From positions 22,517 through 86,516 of the forward strand of contig DHDH01000001.1 in NCBI GenBank assembly GCA_002399235.1: a stretch of 64,000 bases of DNA. The letters are read 5' to 3'. This document shows positions 17,082 to 26,762 of the stretch, in pieces. Below the pieces are notes generated by a model. That model was not told the origin of the DNA and searched no databases. It worked only from the letters and a program-made list of their open reading frames with translations. The DNA comes from Firmicutes bacterium UBA4881. Its GTDB lineage: Bacteria; Bacillota; DTU065. Each line of letters starts with the position of its first letter. The first letter of the stretch is position 1. Position numbers and translations under genes: made by a program.

Positions 17082-17097
17082 GTTATACCTCCTCAAT

Positions 17098-18372
17098 TTA
17101 TTCTGCACGTAAAGCATCAACAGGGTTGATACGTGAAGCTTTAATAGCTGGATAAATACCAAAAATTAAACTTACCGTAAGACTAGCACCTAAACTGAGA
17201 AAAACAGTAGGTAAAGAAATGGCGAATATTTCTCCTAATGATTTTAAAAGTGGTGTAGCTAGAGCAACTAATCCTAAACCAACAAGACCACCTAAAAGGC
17301 CTAAGCTTAGCGATTCAATTAAGAACTGCCAAAAAATATTGCTTTTACTAGCACCGATAGCTTTCGAGATACCAATACTTTTAGTTCTTTTAAGAACCCG
17401 GGCCAACATTAGGTTGAGAATATTCAAAGAAGCAATAAACAAAGCCAAGGATGCTAGGCCACCTATAAAGATTAACATCGGTTGCATTGATTTTAAGAAG
17501 AACTGCAATTCTTCACGGGCACTTTCTACAGACAAGGAATCACCATACCTAGCTAGGAGGTAGTCCTTTACTTTAGCTGTTGGATCGTCATTTTTAGGTA
17601 CTAAGGTAATACTGCTAAAAATGGGATCGTTTGTTTGGTTGCAATTATGTCTAGGCGAGAAGATGTATCTATTCATCTCGCTTCTAAACCAGGAAAACTG
17701 AGTATAACGTTCGGGTATTTCTTCGGGTACCTTTTTCAAAACGCCAATTACAGTAAGAGGTGTATCGATGTGTTCAAGTTCAATTAATTGGCCAAGAGGG
17801 TCTTTATCAGGGAAGAGATCTTGAGCTAAATCGTAACCTATTACAGCAACTGCTTCTTGATTTTTAAAATCGTCAAGTGTATAAAAGGAACCCTTTTCTA
17901 ACTCGCCATTTAAAAAGGTAATTAAATTAGGCAAAGTCCAAATAATTGTTAACCAATTTGGATCAGGTCCACTGCGCCAATCAGTTTCATTCATTGGTGG
18001 AGCTCCCTTTAGTCTACCTCCTTGATGTTCATAGGCGAGGATAGTATCAATCTCGGGTATAGCTATTTGTAAATCTTCGATAAAATCTAAAGAAAGTTTT
18101 ACTTCTTCAGCTTCAATGCTGCCTACTAGCTGAGCTGGAATTTTATTACCTGATTTATAAAACGTCCTATAATCGTCAACTTTTTGTTGAATTGTAATGG
18201 TGTTTTGCTCGGGGTCGGACATATTTAATTCTCTAGTTCCTTTAATAACTACAGTACCGACAACTGAAAGAACAGCTACTCCTAGGGAAATAGCTAATAT
18301 AATTAAAAGAGATTCAAAAAAACGTGAACGTATCTGTCTAGATGTCCAGGAAATAAGTTGACCTAATCCCAT
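17098..18372 (-). CDS. MacB-type FtsX-fold permease (efflux operon 1, gene 1)
   Basis: 424 residues from ATG at 18372 (AAAGGAGTGAGAGT upstream). It shows one N-terminal span (about 22-45), a large extracytoplasmic MacB_PCD domain with AVIGYDLAQDLFPDKDPLGQLI and LTVIGVLKKVPEE, and three C-terminal spans with the FtsX signature RTKSIGISKAIGASKSNIFWQFLIESL and a LIFGIYPAIKASRINPVDALR ending. It is the first gene of the minus-strand operon. A perfect 18-bp inverted repeat lies about 110 bases upstream. Substrate is unknown; MacAB-type systems export peptides, lipoproteins, macrolides or glycolipids. Confidence 0.9.
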   Translation of the reverse strand: MGLGQLISWTSRQIRSRFFESLLIILAISLGVAVLSVVGTVVIKGTRELNMSDPEQNTITIQQKVDDYRTFYKSGNKIPAQLVGSIEAEEVKLSLDFIEDLQIAIPEIDTILAYEHQGGRLKGAPPMNETDWRSGPDPNWLTIIWTLPNLITFLNGELEKGSFYTLDDFKNQEAVAVIGYDLAQDLFPDKDPLGQLIELEHIDTPLTVIGVLKKVPEEIPERYTQFSWFRSEMNRYIFSPRHNCNQTNDPIFSSITLVPKNDDPTAKVKDYLLARYGDSLSVESAREELQFFLKSMQPMLIFIGGLASLALFIASLNILNLMLARVLKRTKSIGISKAIGASKSNIFWQFLIESLSLGLLGGLVGLGLVALATPLLKSLGEIFAISLPTVFLSLGASLTVSLIFGIYPAIKASRINPVDALRAE

Positions 18373-18480
18373 ACTCTCACTCCTTTGGAACAAGTATACA
18401 ATATTAAACTGCCCTACACCATTTTTAATCCTTACAGGTCAGATAATAGTCTTACAATTTTGCAAGGTATTTTTTACCTA

Positions 18481-18520
18481 CATTATTACACCATCTCTAA
18501 AAAGAGATGGTGTAATAATG
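18481..18520. repeat. Perfect 18-bp inverted repeat between the GGDEF gene and efflux operon 1
   Basis: 18481-18498 and 18503-18520 are exact reverse complements separated by AAAA. There is no following T-run on either strand. It lies 94 bases after the GGDEF stop codon and about 110 bases before the first permease start. It may be a terminator without a U-tract, an operator or an mRNA end stabiliser. Confidence 0.85.
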
Positions 18521-18613
18521 AAATTTCTAAAATTGAGGTAATAGTTTCAAGTGGAGTTAGTTTAGCGTTTGAGGTTAATAACTGTTAGCGTTAAGATCAT
18601 TGAAAATTAATAA

Positions 18614-20794
18614 TTAACCAACTCTATGGTTGTCGTCGGGTGAAGTATTGCCTATAAGACCCTTGCGTTTGGCTTTATCGGTATACATGTTGTCATCGGC
18701 AAGACGAAAAACCTTAAAAGGATCGTTACCAAAAGCAACACCAACCGAAGCTTCAATACCTTCTTGCTTAAAAGTTTGGCGAATTTTAGTACTTAATGTA
18801 GTTAGTTCAGTTTCGTTAAGACCTGTTATGATCGCTGCAAATTCATCGCCACCAATGCGTGCTACTATATATTCAGGCAGCCCATTTTCTAAGACAGCAG
18901 CTATCTTTTTAATTAATTGATCCCCTTTGACATGACCATAGGTATCGTTTACTATTTTCAAATTGTCTAAGTCGGTAATTAAAATAGCTAAATCTCCTTT
19001 TTTATTAGCTAAGGCTTGATCAAAGTAAGTCCGATTATAAAGACCAGTTTGTAGGTCGTGGTGGCTGAGGAATGCTAGCTCATCTTTGAGGGCTGTTTTT
19101 GTCACTTCGGAAGCGATGGCACTAGCCAGTAATTCTAAGATGTGAGTATCAGGTGGGAAAAGACTTTCGGCAAAATAAGATAACACAATAAAGCCTTGGG
19201 AGTTAGATTTAGCTTTTAACGGTATCACAATACGATGAAGATTAGGAGGATTATGGAAAATAGTAATACTATCTAATTCATAATAAGCTTTCAACGAAGT
19301 TGTCTTATAAATGTCGGAAGCGAAGTTACCTTGGATCTCTGCTTGGAACACTCGCTTACCATATGTAAAACAAGCGAAAGCAGAGTCAGCTGAGGTGATA
19401 TTAAATAGTTCATGTAAAGCCAATTCCAGCAGTGATTGTGTATCACTAGTTTCTTTAGATTGGATACGATATATCATCTCTAATTCAAGATTACGGCGTC
19501 TAAGGTTATTTTCTTGTACATGTTTTAAAGTTACATCTTCTAAAAGCACGAGAATACCTCTAGGTTCATTATCATCTAGTAGTGGTGCTAAAGTAATTTT
19601 AAGAATGCTGTGACCATTTTTTTTCTCAAAAGAATATGGTTGATGAGTTTCTAAAATATATTCTAAAAGTTTGCCTTGCATAATAGCGTTTTTACGCATA
19701 TCTACACTACTAGCTGAACTGATACCAAGGAGAGTGAGTCCAGGTTCATTGGCATGAATTATTTTGCCATCTAAATTGAAAGCAATTACACCCAAGGGCA
19801 GACTTTGTACTAAAGAACGAAATAGTTCTTCAGAAAAGGTTAGATTAGTTAGATCTTTAGATATCCCAAGGAACACAGGTACCTCATGGGGAGCAGAGAG
19901 AATGGGGGTAATTGTGGTTAGATAAACTCTTTTGCCGTTAGGGGTTACCATAATATCTTTAAATGTGACTGGCTCACCTAGGGTTAAGGCCTTTTGATAG
20001 TTTTCTACTAAATTGGTATGGTTTTTAGGGAAGAGTGAGGCAACTGGTTTACCAACTACATCATCTAGAGTTAAGCCAGTTGAACTTAGATAAGCATTGT
20101 TGACAGTAATGAATGGGAGATCTTCTGTTGCTTTGAGTAAGAAAATAGCATCAGAAGCTTCATGGAACAAAGTTTGGTATAGATTTAGTGAGGATTGAAC
20201 TCTTTCTTCAGCTAATTTTAATTCGGTAATGTCCGAAACAACTATGGCATAGCAGGTTCTATCCCATTCGAAAAATGGTATTACTTTTCCCTGTAATTGT
20301 TTTTCTTTATAAGTAAAATCTAAAGTATAACTGGTTATGGAGGCAAAAGCCTCTCTAAAGGCTTGTTTATCAACATCATTAAGTAAGGAAGTAAAGGAAG
20401 TATTAGCTATTTTTAAGGCAAATAAATCATGGGCTTTGTGGTTAGCAAAGGTTATTTTACCATTAGCATTGACAATTAAAAGTCCTTCATGGGAGTGTTC
20501 TATTACTAGCTCAGGAAAGTTAGTAATAGAACTATAACGGAGTTTTTTCGCTAAAATGAATAATATAACGCTAAAGATGATAAGTATTATGGCGTTTGTA
20601 GTATAATTGTTAAATAGAGCACTAGCTATGATGAGGGAACTACCTAAAAGGTAAAGATCGAAAGAGACAAAAAAAGCTAGAGCTAGAAGAAATATTGATC
20701 CTACAAATAATTGTAAGCTAGCCTCTGGTAAAAAAGTAGCAATTACAATTAGGGAAATTATGAGGTAATGAATCTTTTTTGTGATTCGCAACAA
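18614..20794 (-). CDS. Membrane PAS-PAS-PAS-GAF-GGDEF diguanylate cyclase
   Basis: 726 residues. The N-terminal 90 residues hold three or four hydrophobic spans. Three PAS-type sensor domains follow (about 95-200, 205-325 and 325-435; signs are NANGKITFANHKAHDLFAL, TVNNAYLSSTGLTLDDVVGK and FNLDGKIIHANEPGLTLLG), then a GAF-like region (about 440-565) and a C-terminal GGDEF domain (about 570-715). The GGDEF signature is intact as RIGGDEFAAI and the DxxxLKxVNDTYGHxxGD element is present, so c-di-GMP synthesis is likely. No RxxD product-inhibition site is seen at the usual place. Start is a TTG behind GGAGGG. It has its own unit between divergent neighbours. Confidence 0.9.
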   Translation of the reverse strand: MLRITKKIHYLIISLIVIATFLPEASLQLFVGSIFLLALAFFVSFDLYLLGSSLIIASALFNNYTTNAIILIIFSVILFILAKKLRYSSITNFPELVIEHSHEGLLIVNANGKITFANHKAHDLFALKIANTSFTSLLNDVDKQAFREAFASITSYTLDFTYKEKQLQGKVIPFFEWDRTCYAIVVSDITELKLAEERVQSSLNLYQTLFHEASDAIFLLKATEDLPFITVNNAYLSSTGLTLDDVVGKPVASLFPKNHTNLVENYQKALTLGEPVTFKDIMVTPNGKRVYLTTITPILSAPHEVPVFLGISKDLTNLTFSEELFRSLVQSLPLGVIAFNLDGKIIHANEPGLTLLGISSASSVDMRKNAIMQGKLLEYILETHQPYSFEKKNGHSILKITLAPLLDDNEPRGILVLLEDVTLKHVQENNLRRRNLELEMIYRIQSKETSDTQSLLELALHELFNITSADSAFACFTYGKRVFQAEIQGNFASDIYKTTSLKAYYELDSITIFHNPPNLHRIVIPLKAKSNSQGFIVLSYFAESLFPPDTHILELLASAIASEVTKTALKDELAFLSHHDLQTGLYNRTYFDQALANKKGDLAILITDLDNLKIVNDTYGHVKGDQLIKKIAAVLENGLPEYIVARIGGDEFAAIITGLNETELTTLSTKIRQTFKQEGIEASVGVAFGNDPFKVFRLADDNMYTDKAKRKGLIGNTSPDDNHRVG

Positions 20795-20964
20795 CTATCC
20801 CTCCAGAGATAAGTGGAAACACAGTTATGTGTTTAATATTAAAATAACTTTATCGAAAAAGTAGCAGGGTTACATCAACGAATAGAGAATAACCCTCATT
20901 TGAACAGATGATCTTACTAGCTAGGTTTTCCCTAGCTTTGCATTTAGGAAGGAGAAATCGCACA

Positions 20965-21987
20965 ATGAGCCATCTAAAATCAGCTATTATTGGCTGTGGC
21001 GGAGTAGCCAGGGTGCATGCTCATGCCATTAACGACAACACAGATGCCCATTTAATGGCAACAGTAGACATTATCGGTGAAAGAGCAGAAAAATATGCCA
21101 GAAAGTATGGTAAAGAGGGTTGCAAAGCTTACACCAACTACAAAGAGATGTTAAAAGATCCCTCCATCGATGTAGTGCATGTTTGTGCACCTCATTACTT
21201 ACATGCTCCTATGGTGATTGATGCTTTAGAAGCAGGCAAAAATGTTATCACAGAGAAACCTTTGGCCATTAGCGTAGAGCAAGCCGAGGCTATGATTGCT
21301 GCTGGTAAAAAGAGTGACAAGAATTTTGGCGTTATCTTACAAAATCGTTATAACCTAGCCAGTCAAGAAGCTAAAAAAGTTATTGATGCGGGTAAATTAG
21401 GCAAAATTCTTGGCGCTAGAGCATTTGTTACTTGGTATCGTACTAAGGAGTATTATTTAGAAAGTAATTGGAAAGGTACCTGGGATAAAGAAGGTGGCGG
21501 AGTCTTAATAGATCAAGCCATTCATACTATAGATTTGATGCAATGGCTTGTTGGCGAAGTGGAATGGGTACAAGGTACTTGCCACAATAGATTCCACCCT
21601 TACATTGAAGTAGAAGATGTTGCCGAAGCTATGTTCCAATTTAAAAACGGTGCTCGCGGTGTTTTATTCGCAACTAACTACTACACCTATGATTCTAACA
21701 TTATTTTGGAGATTCATGGTGAAAATGGCAAAATATTTATTGAAAAAGACATGGCGAGAATTGAAATTGGCGATGAAGCTTATACTGTAAAAGAAGATCA
21801 ACAGGTTAAAGAAGGTAAATCCTATTGGGGTTCTAGCCATTCAACACAGATCGCTGAATTCTATAAAGATGTTGCGAGTGGTAAGAGACACTGGATAAGT
21901 GGTGAAGAAGCCAAGAAAGTTCTCGATATTGTTTTGGGAATTTATCGTTCGGAAGGGAAAAGAGTAGAGCTTCCTTTAAAATCATAA
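20965..21987 (+). CDS. Gfo/Idh/MocA-family NAD(P)-dependent oxidoreductase
   Basis: 340 residues from ATG at 20965, chosen for the AAGGAG site and because the product then begins MSHLKSAIIGCGGVARVHA, the expected first strand and glycine-rich NAD(P) loop. The family Lys appears in ITEKPLAIS (about 98), and the C-terminal domain carries GGGVLIDQAIHTIDLMQWL with the catalytic-type His. Family members oxidise or reduce sugars, inositols and related alcohols; the exact substrate cannot be read from the sequence. A terminator follows, so this is a single-gene unit. Confidence 0.9.
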   Translation: MSHLKSAIIGCGGVARVHAHAINDNTDAHLMATVDIIGERAEKYARKYGKEGCKAYTNYKEMLKDPSIDVVHVCAPHYLHAPMVIDALEAGKNVITEKPLAISVEQAEAMIAAGKKSDKNFGVILQNRYNLASQEAKKVIDAGKLGKILGARAFVTWYRTKEYYLESNWKGTWDKEGGGVLIDQAIHTIDLMQWLVGEVEWVQGTCHNRFHPYIEVEDVAEAMFQFKNGARGVLFATNYYTYDSNIILEIHGENGKIFIEKDMARIEIGDEAYTVKEDQQVKEGKSYWGSSHSTQIAEFYKDVASGKRHWISGEEAKKVLDIVLGIYRSEGKRVELPLKS

Positions 21988-21993
21988 TAATTA

Positions 21994-22020
21994 AAGCTGC
22001 TCAAATTGAGCAGCTTCTTC
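21994..22020 (+). terminator. Terminator after the oxidoreductase gene
   Basis: AAGCTGCTC pairs with GAGCAGCTT across a five-base loop (21994-22002 with 22008-22016), followed by CTTCTTT. Confidence 0.8.
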
Positions 22021-22075
22021 TTTGCCTTCTACCTAGAAATTGGTAAAATAGAAACAAGATAGGAGTGAGCATCTA

Positions 22076-22645
22076 TTGCAAGACAAACAATTTTGGCCTG
22101 ATTATAAATCGGCATTTTTTCCGGTCTCGATTGTGGTAGTTAGTGTAGATGGCCCTATTAGACCAAACCTTATTACCCTAGGTTGGGCAGGAATTCTTAA
22201 TTCGGATCCTTTAATGGTGGGTATTTCAGTTAGACCATCACGTTTTAGCAATCAGTTATTACATCAACAGATGGCTTTTGGCCTCAATATCCCACAAGAG
22301 AGCCAGGCCTCAGGTGTTGATTACTGTGGTGTAGTGTCAGGTAAGGATATAGATAAATTTACTGCTACAGGTTGGCATTCAGTTAGAAGTCAGATCCTTG
22401 AGGTACCTTTAATCAAAGAATTCCCAGTTAATGCCGAGTGCCAAATAAAACAAATCATTCCTCTAGGAACCCATGAACTATTTTTAGCCGAAGTTAAAGG
22501 TATCTATGTTAATAACGAGTATATCGCCGAGAACTCGATTGATTGGACTAAGGTCCAGGGGTTAACTTATACGGCAAAAAAATATTGGTCAGTAAAAGAG
22601 CCTGTCTATAAATCAGGGCAATCATTGAAGGAGCTAAAGAAATGA
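22076..22645 (+). CDS. Flavin reductase-like FMN-binding protein (flavoredoxin family)
   Basis: 189 residues of the flavin-reductase/flavoredoxin fold: PVSIVVVSVDGPIRPNLITLGWAGILNSDP is the FMN-binding front with the conserved N-hydroxyl turn, followed by MVGISVRPSRFSNQLL and FGLNIPQ. Such proteins bind FMN and act as NAD(P)H:flavin reductases or electron carriers. TTG at 22076 is the start because AGGAGTGAGCATCTA precedes it. The TGA overlaps the ATG of the PHP phosphatase by four bases, so the two are translationally coupled. Confidence 0.85.
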   Translation: MQDKQFWPDYKSAFFPVSIVVVSVDGPIRPNLITLGWAGILNSDPLMVGISVRPSRFSNQLLHQQMAFGLNIPQESQASGVDYCGVVSGKDIDKFTATGWHSVRSQILEVPLIKEFPVNAECQIKQIIPLGTHELFLAEVKGIYVNNEYIAENSIDWTKVQGLTYTAKKYWSVKEPVYKSGQSLKELKK

Positions 22646-23448
22646 AAGTAGATTACCATATGCACACAACACGATGCGGCCATGCGGTTGGCACCATGGA
22701 TGAATATGTTAGGCAAGCAATTAAATTGGGTCTTCCCGAGATCGGATTTTCCGATCACTTACCCCTTAGTCCCGCACCTGAAGGAACTTGGTCCTGTGAC
22801 TGGGCTATGCAAGAGAAGGAATTACCCGAGTATCGAGAGGAAATTGTGAGATTACAAACCAAATACCCACAGATAACAATTAAAACTGGTATTGAAGCAG
22901 ATTACTTCCCGGAAAGTATTGAGAAAACTAAAAGTTTGTTAGCTAATTACCAATGGGATTATGTTTTAGGATCAGTACATCACATTGGTCCTTGGCCTAT
23001 AGACTCTTCTGTGTATCTAGATGAGTTTGACAAAAGAGACCTCTATAAAACGTATGAGATTTATTTTTCTTTGGTTATAGCAGCGGCTCAAACAGGTCTA
23101 TATGATATAATGGCTCACCTAGATGTGATCAAAAAATATGGTCATCGACCTTCGGAAGATTTGTCTTCTTTATATAATGATCTGGCTTTAGAGTTGAAGA
23201 AAGCCAATGTCGCTGCTGAGCTTAACACTTCGGGTTTTCGAAAAGTAGCCGCAGAGATCTATCCGGCACCTCCTCTTATACAAAAACTAGTTGAAGCAGG
23301 GGTCCCTTTGACATTAGGTTCAGATAGTCACGCGCCTACAGAGGTAGGTATGGATTTTGCTAAAGCTCTAGAATTATTAAATAAATTTGGTGTCAAAGAA
23401 ATAGCTACGTTTACAGCTCGTAAACGTCAAATGGTTCCACTTAAATAG
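22642..23448 (+). CDS. PHP-family histidinol-phosphatase-like phosphoesterase
   Basis: 268 residues with the PHP trinuclear metal motifs in order: DYHMHTTRCGHA at the N-terminus, GFSDHLPL (about 35), GIEADYFPE (about 90), VLGSVHHIG (about 112), MAHLDVIKKYG (about 158), AELNTSG and LTLGSDSHAP (about 230). This matches HisK/HisJ histidinol-phosphatase of Firmicutes, which makes L-histidinol in histidine synthesis. No other his genes are nearby, so a different small phosphoester substrate remains possible. Start ATG overlaps the previous stop; the helicase gene follows after 15 bases. Confidence 0.85.
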   Translation: MKVDYHMHTTRCGHAVGTMDEYVRQAIKLGLPEIGFSDHLPLSPAPEGTWSCDWAMQEKELPEYREEIVRLQTKYPQITIKTGIEADYFPESIEKTKSLLANYQWDYVLGSVHHIGPWPIDSSVYLDEFDKRDLYKTYEIYFSLVIAAAQTGLYDIMAHLDVIKKYGHRPSEDLSSLYNDLALELKKANVAAELNTSGFRKVAAEIYPAPPLIQKLVEAGVPLTLGSDSHAPTEVGMDFAKALELLNKFGVKEIATFTARKRQMVPLK

Positions 23449-23463
23449 TTATGAGGTGATAGC

Positions 23464-25863
23464 GTGGATGTAGAAGGTTTTCTCAAAGAAATTACCAATT
23501 CACGCCACTATAGAGAGCAAATTCAAACTGTGAAAACTTTACCTACTCAGAGACCAAAGTTTGGAGAGGTAGAGCTAGGTGAGGTTATTGAGCCTTTATT
23601 AAAAAAAGCTAATATAAAGAAACTCTATACTCACCAAGCGACAGCACTAGATAAAGCCAGAAAGGGCGAAAATTTAGTTGTTGTATCTGGCACAGCCAGT
23701 GGTAAGACAATGTGTTATAATTTACCAGTTTTAGAAACTCTTCTCACTACGGACGACACAACAGCCCTTTATATCTATCCTACTAAAGCCTTAGCCCAGG
23801 ATCAGCAGCGAAAAATAAGAGAATTAGCCCCAGAGTTAGAGTTAGGGACCTTTGATGGTGATACACCCCCTAACGATCGCAGAAGGCTCCGGGATAGGGG
23901 TAGACTGCTTTTAACTAACCCTGACATGCTAAGTGGTTATATTCTCCCACACCATGATTCTTTTGGCCAATTTTTGAGCAAGTTACGTTATGTAGTAATC
24001 GATGAAGTCCACTCCTATCGAGGGGTCTTCGGTTCTCATCTAGCTTTAGTCATTAACCGGTTAAAAAGAATTGCCCAAAAATATAACACTAAAATTCAAT
24101 TCATAATGACTAGTGCTACTATCAATAATCCCTTAGAGTTAGCAGAATCACTCATTAAAGAACCTGTTACTTTAATCGATAATGATGGGGCTCCTAAAGG
24201 ACGGAAGACCTTTGTTCTTTGGAATCCTCCATGGGATGATAGGGAGGGGCAACGTTTAAGTGCTAATGTGGAGGCTAACAGGCTTTTTGTTAAATTAATT
24301 AAAGAACGGATTAGAACTATCGCTTTTGTTAAGGCCAGGGTAACTGCTGAACTTTTATACCGTTATGCTGCTGATGAGCTAAGTAGATTCGGTTTATCAC
24401 AAATGGTTAAAGCATATAGGGGCGGTTATTTGCCTGAAGATAGAAGGCAGATAGAAGAGGATCTTTTTACAGGTAAACTTCTAGGTGTAACCAGCACAAG
24501 TGCTTTAGAATTAGGTATTGATGTGGGTGGCTTAGATGCCTGTCTTATTGTAGGCTATCCTGGGTCGGTAGCTTCTACTTGGCAACAAGCAGGACGAGCT
24601 GGTAGAGGTAAAAACGATTCGTTAGTTATACTTATTGCTAACTCTGATCCTATCGACCAGTTTATCGTACAACACCCCGATTACTTCTTTGAGCAATCTC
24701 CAGAGAGTGCTGTTATAGATCCAGATAACCCTTATATCTTACTTAGTGAGCTTAGAGCTATGGCTTATGAGTTACCCCTAAGAAAGGATGAAGTTATTAA
24801 TATTAGTGAAAATGCCCCAGCGGTAACCCAGATACTTACTGAAAGTGGGGAGCTATCCCCAAGGAGGAATCAGTTCTTTTGGATTGGTAGGGGTTACCCA
24901 CCCCAGGATATTAATCTAAGAAATATCTCCGAAAACACCTACAGTATAGTGGAAAGAGTCGATAACCAAACTGTAGCCATAGGGAGTATTGACGAACTGT
25001 CTGCTTTCACTCAACTTCACGAAGAAGCAGTTTATATGCATAATGCCGATACTTATTTAGTGAGAGAACTTGATTTAAAAGGTAAAATAGCCTATGTAGA
25101 AAGAGCTGATGTAGATTACTTCACCCAGTCTATAACTGAAAGAAGAGTCTTGGTAAAAGAAGAGCGCTTAAACCGCAATTATCAAGAAGCACGTCTAGCT
25201 TTTGGTGAACTAGATGTTACTTTTATTACCTATATGTTTCGTAAGATTAAATTTTATACCAAAGACTCTTTTGGTTTTGGTAGTATAAAGTTACCACCAT
25301 CAACTTTAGAAACCTGTGGTATCTGGTTAGAGCTACCTTCTAAAGTAGTAGGTGATGTAATTAAATATGGCAAAGATCCCCGTGAAGGACTTTTAGGCAT
25401 TGGCAATGTCCTATCGTCTTTAATGCCACTTTATATTCTTTCTGATCCTGGTGATGTAGGTTCGGCTGTTGATAGTGCTAACACAGGTAAACCTGTCCTC
25501 TTCCTTTTTGATCGTTTTCCAGGTGGAATTGGTATCACAGAGAAAGCTTTCCCTTTAATCGAAGAACTATTAGAAAAAGCTTTAAATCTTATCAAAGCTT
25601 GTAACTGCGAACGTGGCTGTCCATCTTGTGTAGGAGCACCGCGAACCAGAGAAGATCTTCTCGATCCAGACTCTTCACCACGAGGAAAACTTCCTGATAA
25701 GGATACGGCGCTAATAATTTTGCATAGTTTATTAGGCCTTGAAGAGTATATACCCCAAAGTGTTGAAGAAGAAGAGATAGTTTGGCAGGTTAAGCCATTA
25801 CCTGAGAATACAGAAAATAGATTAAGACAGATGATAGGTAAAATAAAAGAGAAAGGGCGATAA
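23464..25863 (+). CDS. mrfA: MrfA/YprA-like DEAD/H-box DNA helicase with DUF1998 zinc domain
   Basis: 799 residues. Motif I is SGTASGKT (75-82), motif II DEVH (180-183), motif III MTSATI, and motif VI QQAGRAGRGK; a DUF1998 domain ends the protein with the four-cysteine cluster CNCERGCPSC (about 722-731). This architecture matches Bacillus MrfA (YprA), a 3'-5' helicase for repair of mitomycin-type DNA lesions that works with the exonuclease MrfB. No mrfB-like gene is adjacent here. Start is GTG behind a GAGGTGATAGC site. The ylbF-like gene follows after three bases. Confidence 0.88.
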   Translation: MDVEGFLKEITNSRHYREQIQTVKTLPTQRPKFGEVELGEVIEPLLKKANIKKLYTHQATALDKARKGENLVVVSGTASGKTMCYNLPVLETLLTTDDTTALYIYPTKALAQDQQRKIRELAPELELGTFDGDTPPNDRRRLRDRGRLLLTNPDMLSGYILPHHDSFGQFLSKLRYVVIDEVHSYRGVFGSHLALVINRLKRIAQKYNTKIQFIMTSATINNPLELAESLIKEPVTLIDNDGAPKGRKTFVLWNPPWDDREGQRLSANVEANRLFVKLIKERIRTIAFVKARVTAELLYRYAADELSRFGLSQMVKAYRGGYLPEDRRQIEEDLFTGKLLGVTSTSALELGIDVGGLDACLIVGYPGSVASTWQQAGRAGRGKNDSLVILIANSDPIDQFIVQHPDYFFEQSPESAVIDPDNPYILLSELRAMAYELPLRKDEVINISENAPAVTQILTESGELSPRRNQFFWIGRGYPPQDINLRNISENTYSIVERVDNQTVAIGSIDELSAFTQLHEEAVYMHNADTYLVRELDLKGKIAYVERADVDYFTQSITERRVLVKEERLNRNYQEARLAFGELDVTFITYMFRKIKFYTKDSFGFGSIKLPPSTLETCGIWLELPSKVVGDVIKYGKDPREGLLGIGNVLSSLMPLYILSDPGDVGSAVDSANTGKPVLFLFDRFPGGIGITEKAFPLIEELLEKALNLIKACNCERGCPSCVGAPRTREDLLDPDSSPRGKLPDKDTALIILHSLLGLEEYIPQSVEEEEIVWQVKPLPENTENRLRQMIGKIKEKGR

Positions 25864-25866
25864 TAA

Positions 25867-26226
25867 ATGACTAGAGAAGATATTATTAACAAAGCTAAAG
25901 AGATTAACCTAGTTCTTAAACTAAGTGATGAGTATCTTGCCTATCAAAAAGCTGCTAAGGAAATAGAAGAACATGCAGCGGCAGGTATTATGTTAAACGA
26001 TTTTCGTAAGAAGCAAATGGAGATTCAAAGGAAGGCGCTTGAAGGTGAGGATGTCGAAGCATATTTAGGTGAACTTCGTAAACTATGGGATGTTGTTAGC
26101 ATGAATCCTTATGTACGTAATGTTATCGAAGCTGAGTTAGCTTTTGGACAACTTTATAGCGAGGTAATGCAGGAAGTAGTCCGGGACATCGATCTACTAG
26201 CAAGTGAGAAACCGCAGGAAAATTAA
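25867..26226 (+). CDS. YlbF/YmcA-family protein
   Basis: 119 residues, entirely helical, with the family pattern INKAKEINLVLKLSDEYLAYQKA at the front and MNPYVRNVIEAELAFGQLYSEVMQ near the end. YlbF, YmcA (and YaaT) form an Fe-S complex in Bacillus that affects RNase Y, competence, biofilm and sporulation. No cysteines that would bind Fe-S are evident here. AAAGGGCGATAATA precedes the ATG. It is in a run of tightly spaced genes from the flavin reductase onward. Confidence 0.85.
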   Translation: MTREDIINKAKEINLVLKLSDEYLAYQKAAKEIEEHAAAGIMLNDFRKKQMEIQRKALEGEDVEAYLGELRKLWDVVSMNPYVRNVIEAELAFGQLYSEVMQEVVRDIDLLASEKPQEN

Positions 26227-26238
26227 AGGGGTTTTAGA

Positions 26239-26721
26239 ATGAAATTAGGTCAAAATGTGCATAAAGCTGAGAGTGCAGTTATTGCTGGCGAGGTTACACT
26301 AGGGAATAATGTAAATGTTTGGTACAATGCAGTTATTCGAGCTGATATTGCACCTATCTATATCGATTGCGATACTAACATCCAGGAGAACGCGATTTTA
26401 CATGTAACCAAAGATTTACCATTAAAACTAGGTAAAAGGGTAACTGTAGGCCATGGTGCTATTCTACACAGTTGCCTCATCGAAGATGATGTTTTAATTG
26501 GTATGGGAGCAATTGTCCTTGATGGAGCTCAGATAGGTTCAGGCTCAATGATCGGCGCAGGAGCTTTAGTTGGTCCTGGGAAGGTAATACCACCAAACTC
26601 ATTGGTAGTTGGTGTTCCTGGTAAAGTAGTGCGAGAACTTACCGAGGAAGAACAAAGGTCGAAGGCCGAGAATATTGCAGAGTATCTCTTGCTTGCCAAA
26701 TCATTACCTAGTATCGACTAA
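26239..26721 (+). CDS. Gamma-carbonic-anhydrase-like hexapeptide-repeat protein
   Basis: 160 residues of left-handed beta-helix repeats ([LIV]-G-x4). The three metal-binding histidines are in place in NAILHVT (about 53), TVGHGA (about 73) and ILHSC (about 78), and a C-terminal helix closes the trimer. This is the YrdA/PaaY/gamma-CA family, which binds Zn or Fe; carbonic anhydrase activity is not assured in every member. It is the last gene of the run and is followed by a terminator. Confidence 0.9.
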   Translation: MKLGQNVHKAESAVIAGEVTLGNNVNVWYNAVIRADIAPIYIDCDTNIQENAILHVTKDLPLKLGKRVTVGHGAILHSCLIEDDVLIGMGAIVLDGAQIGSGSMIGAGALVGPGKVIPPNSLVVGVPGKVVRELTEEEQRSKAENIAEYLLLAKSLPSID

Positions 26722-26762
26722 ATAGAGGTCTATTTAGGGAGGCAGAAAGAAATTAACGTTAG

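Noticed and set aside
18385..18588. Plus-strand 67-codon open frame over the palindrome
   Set aside because: No ribosome site, and the sequence is dominated by the inverted repeat; taken as non-coding.
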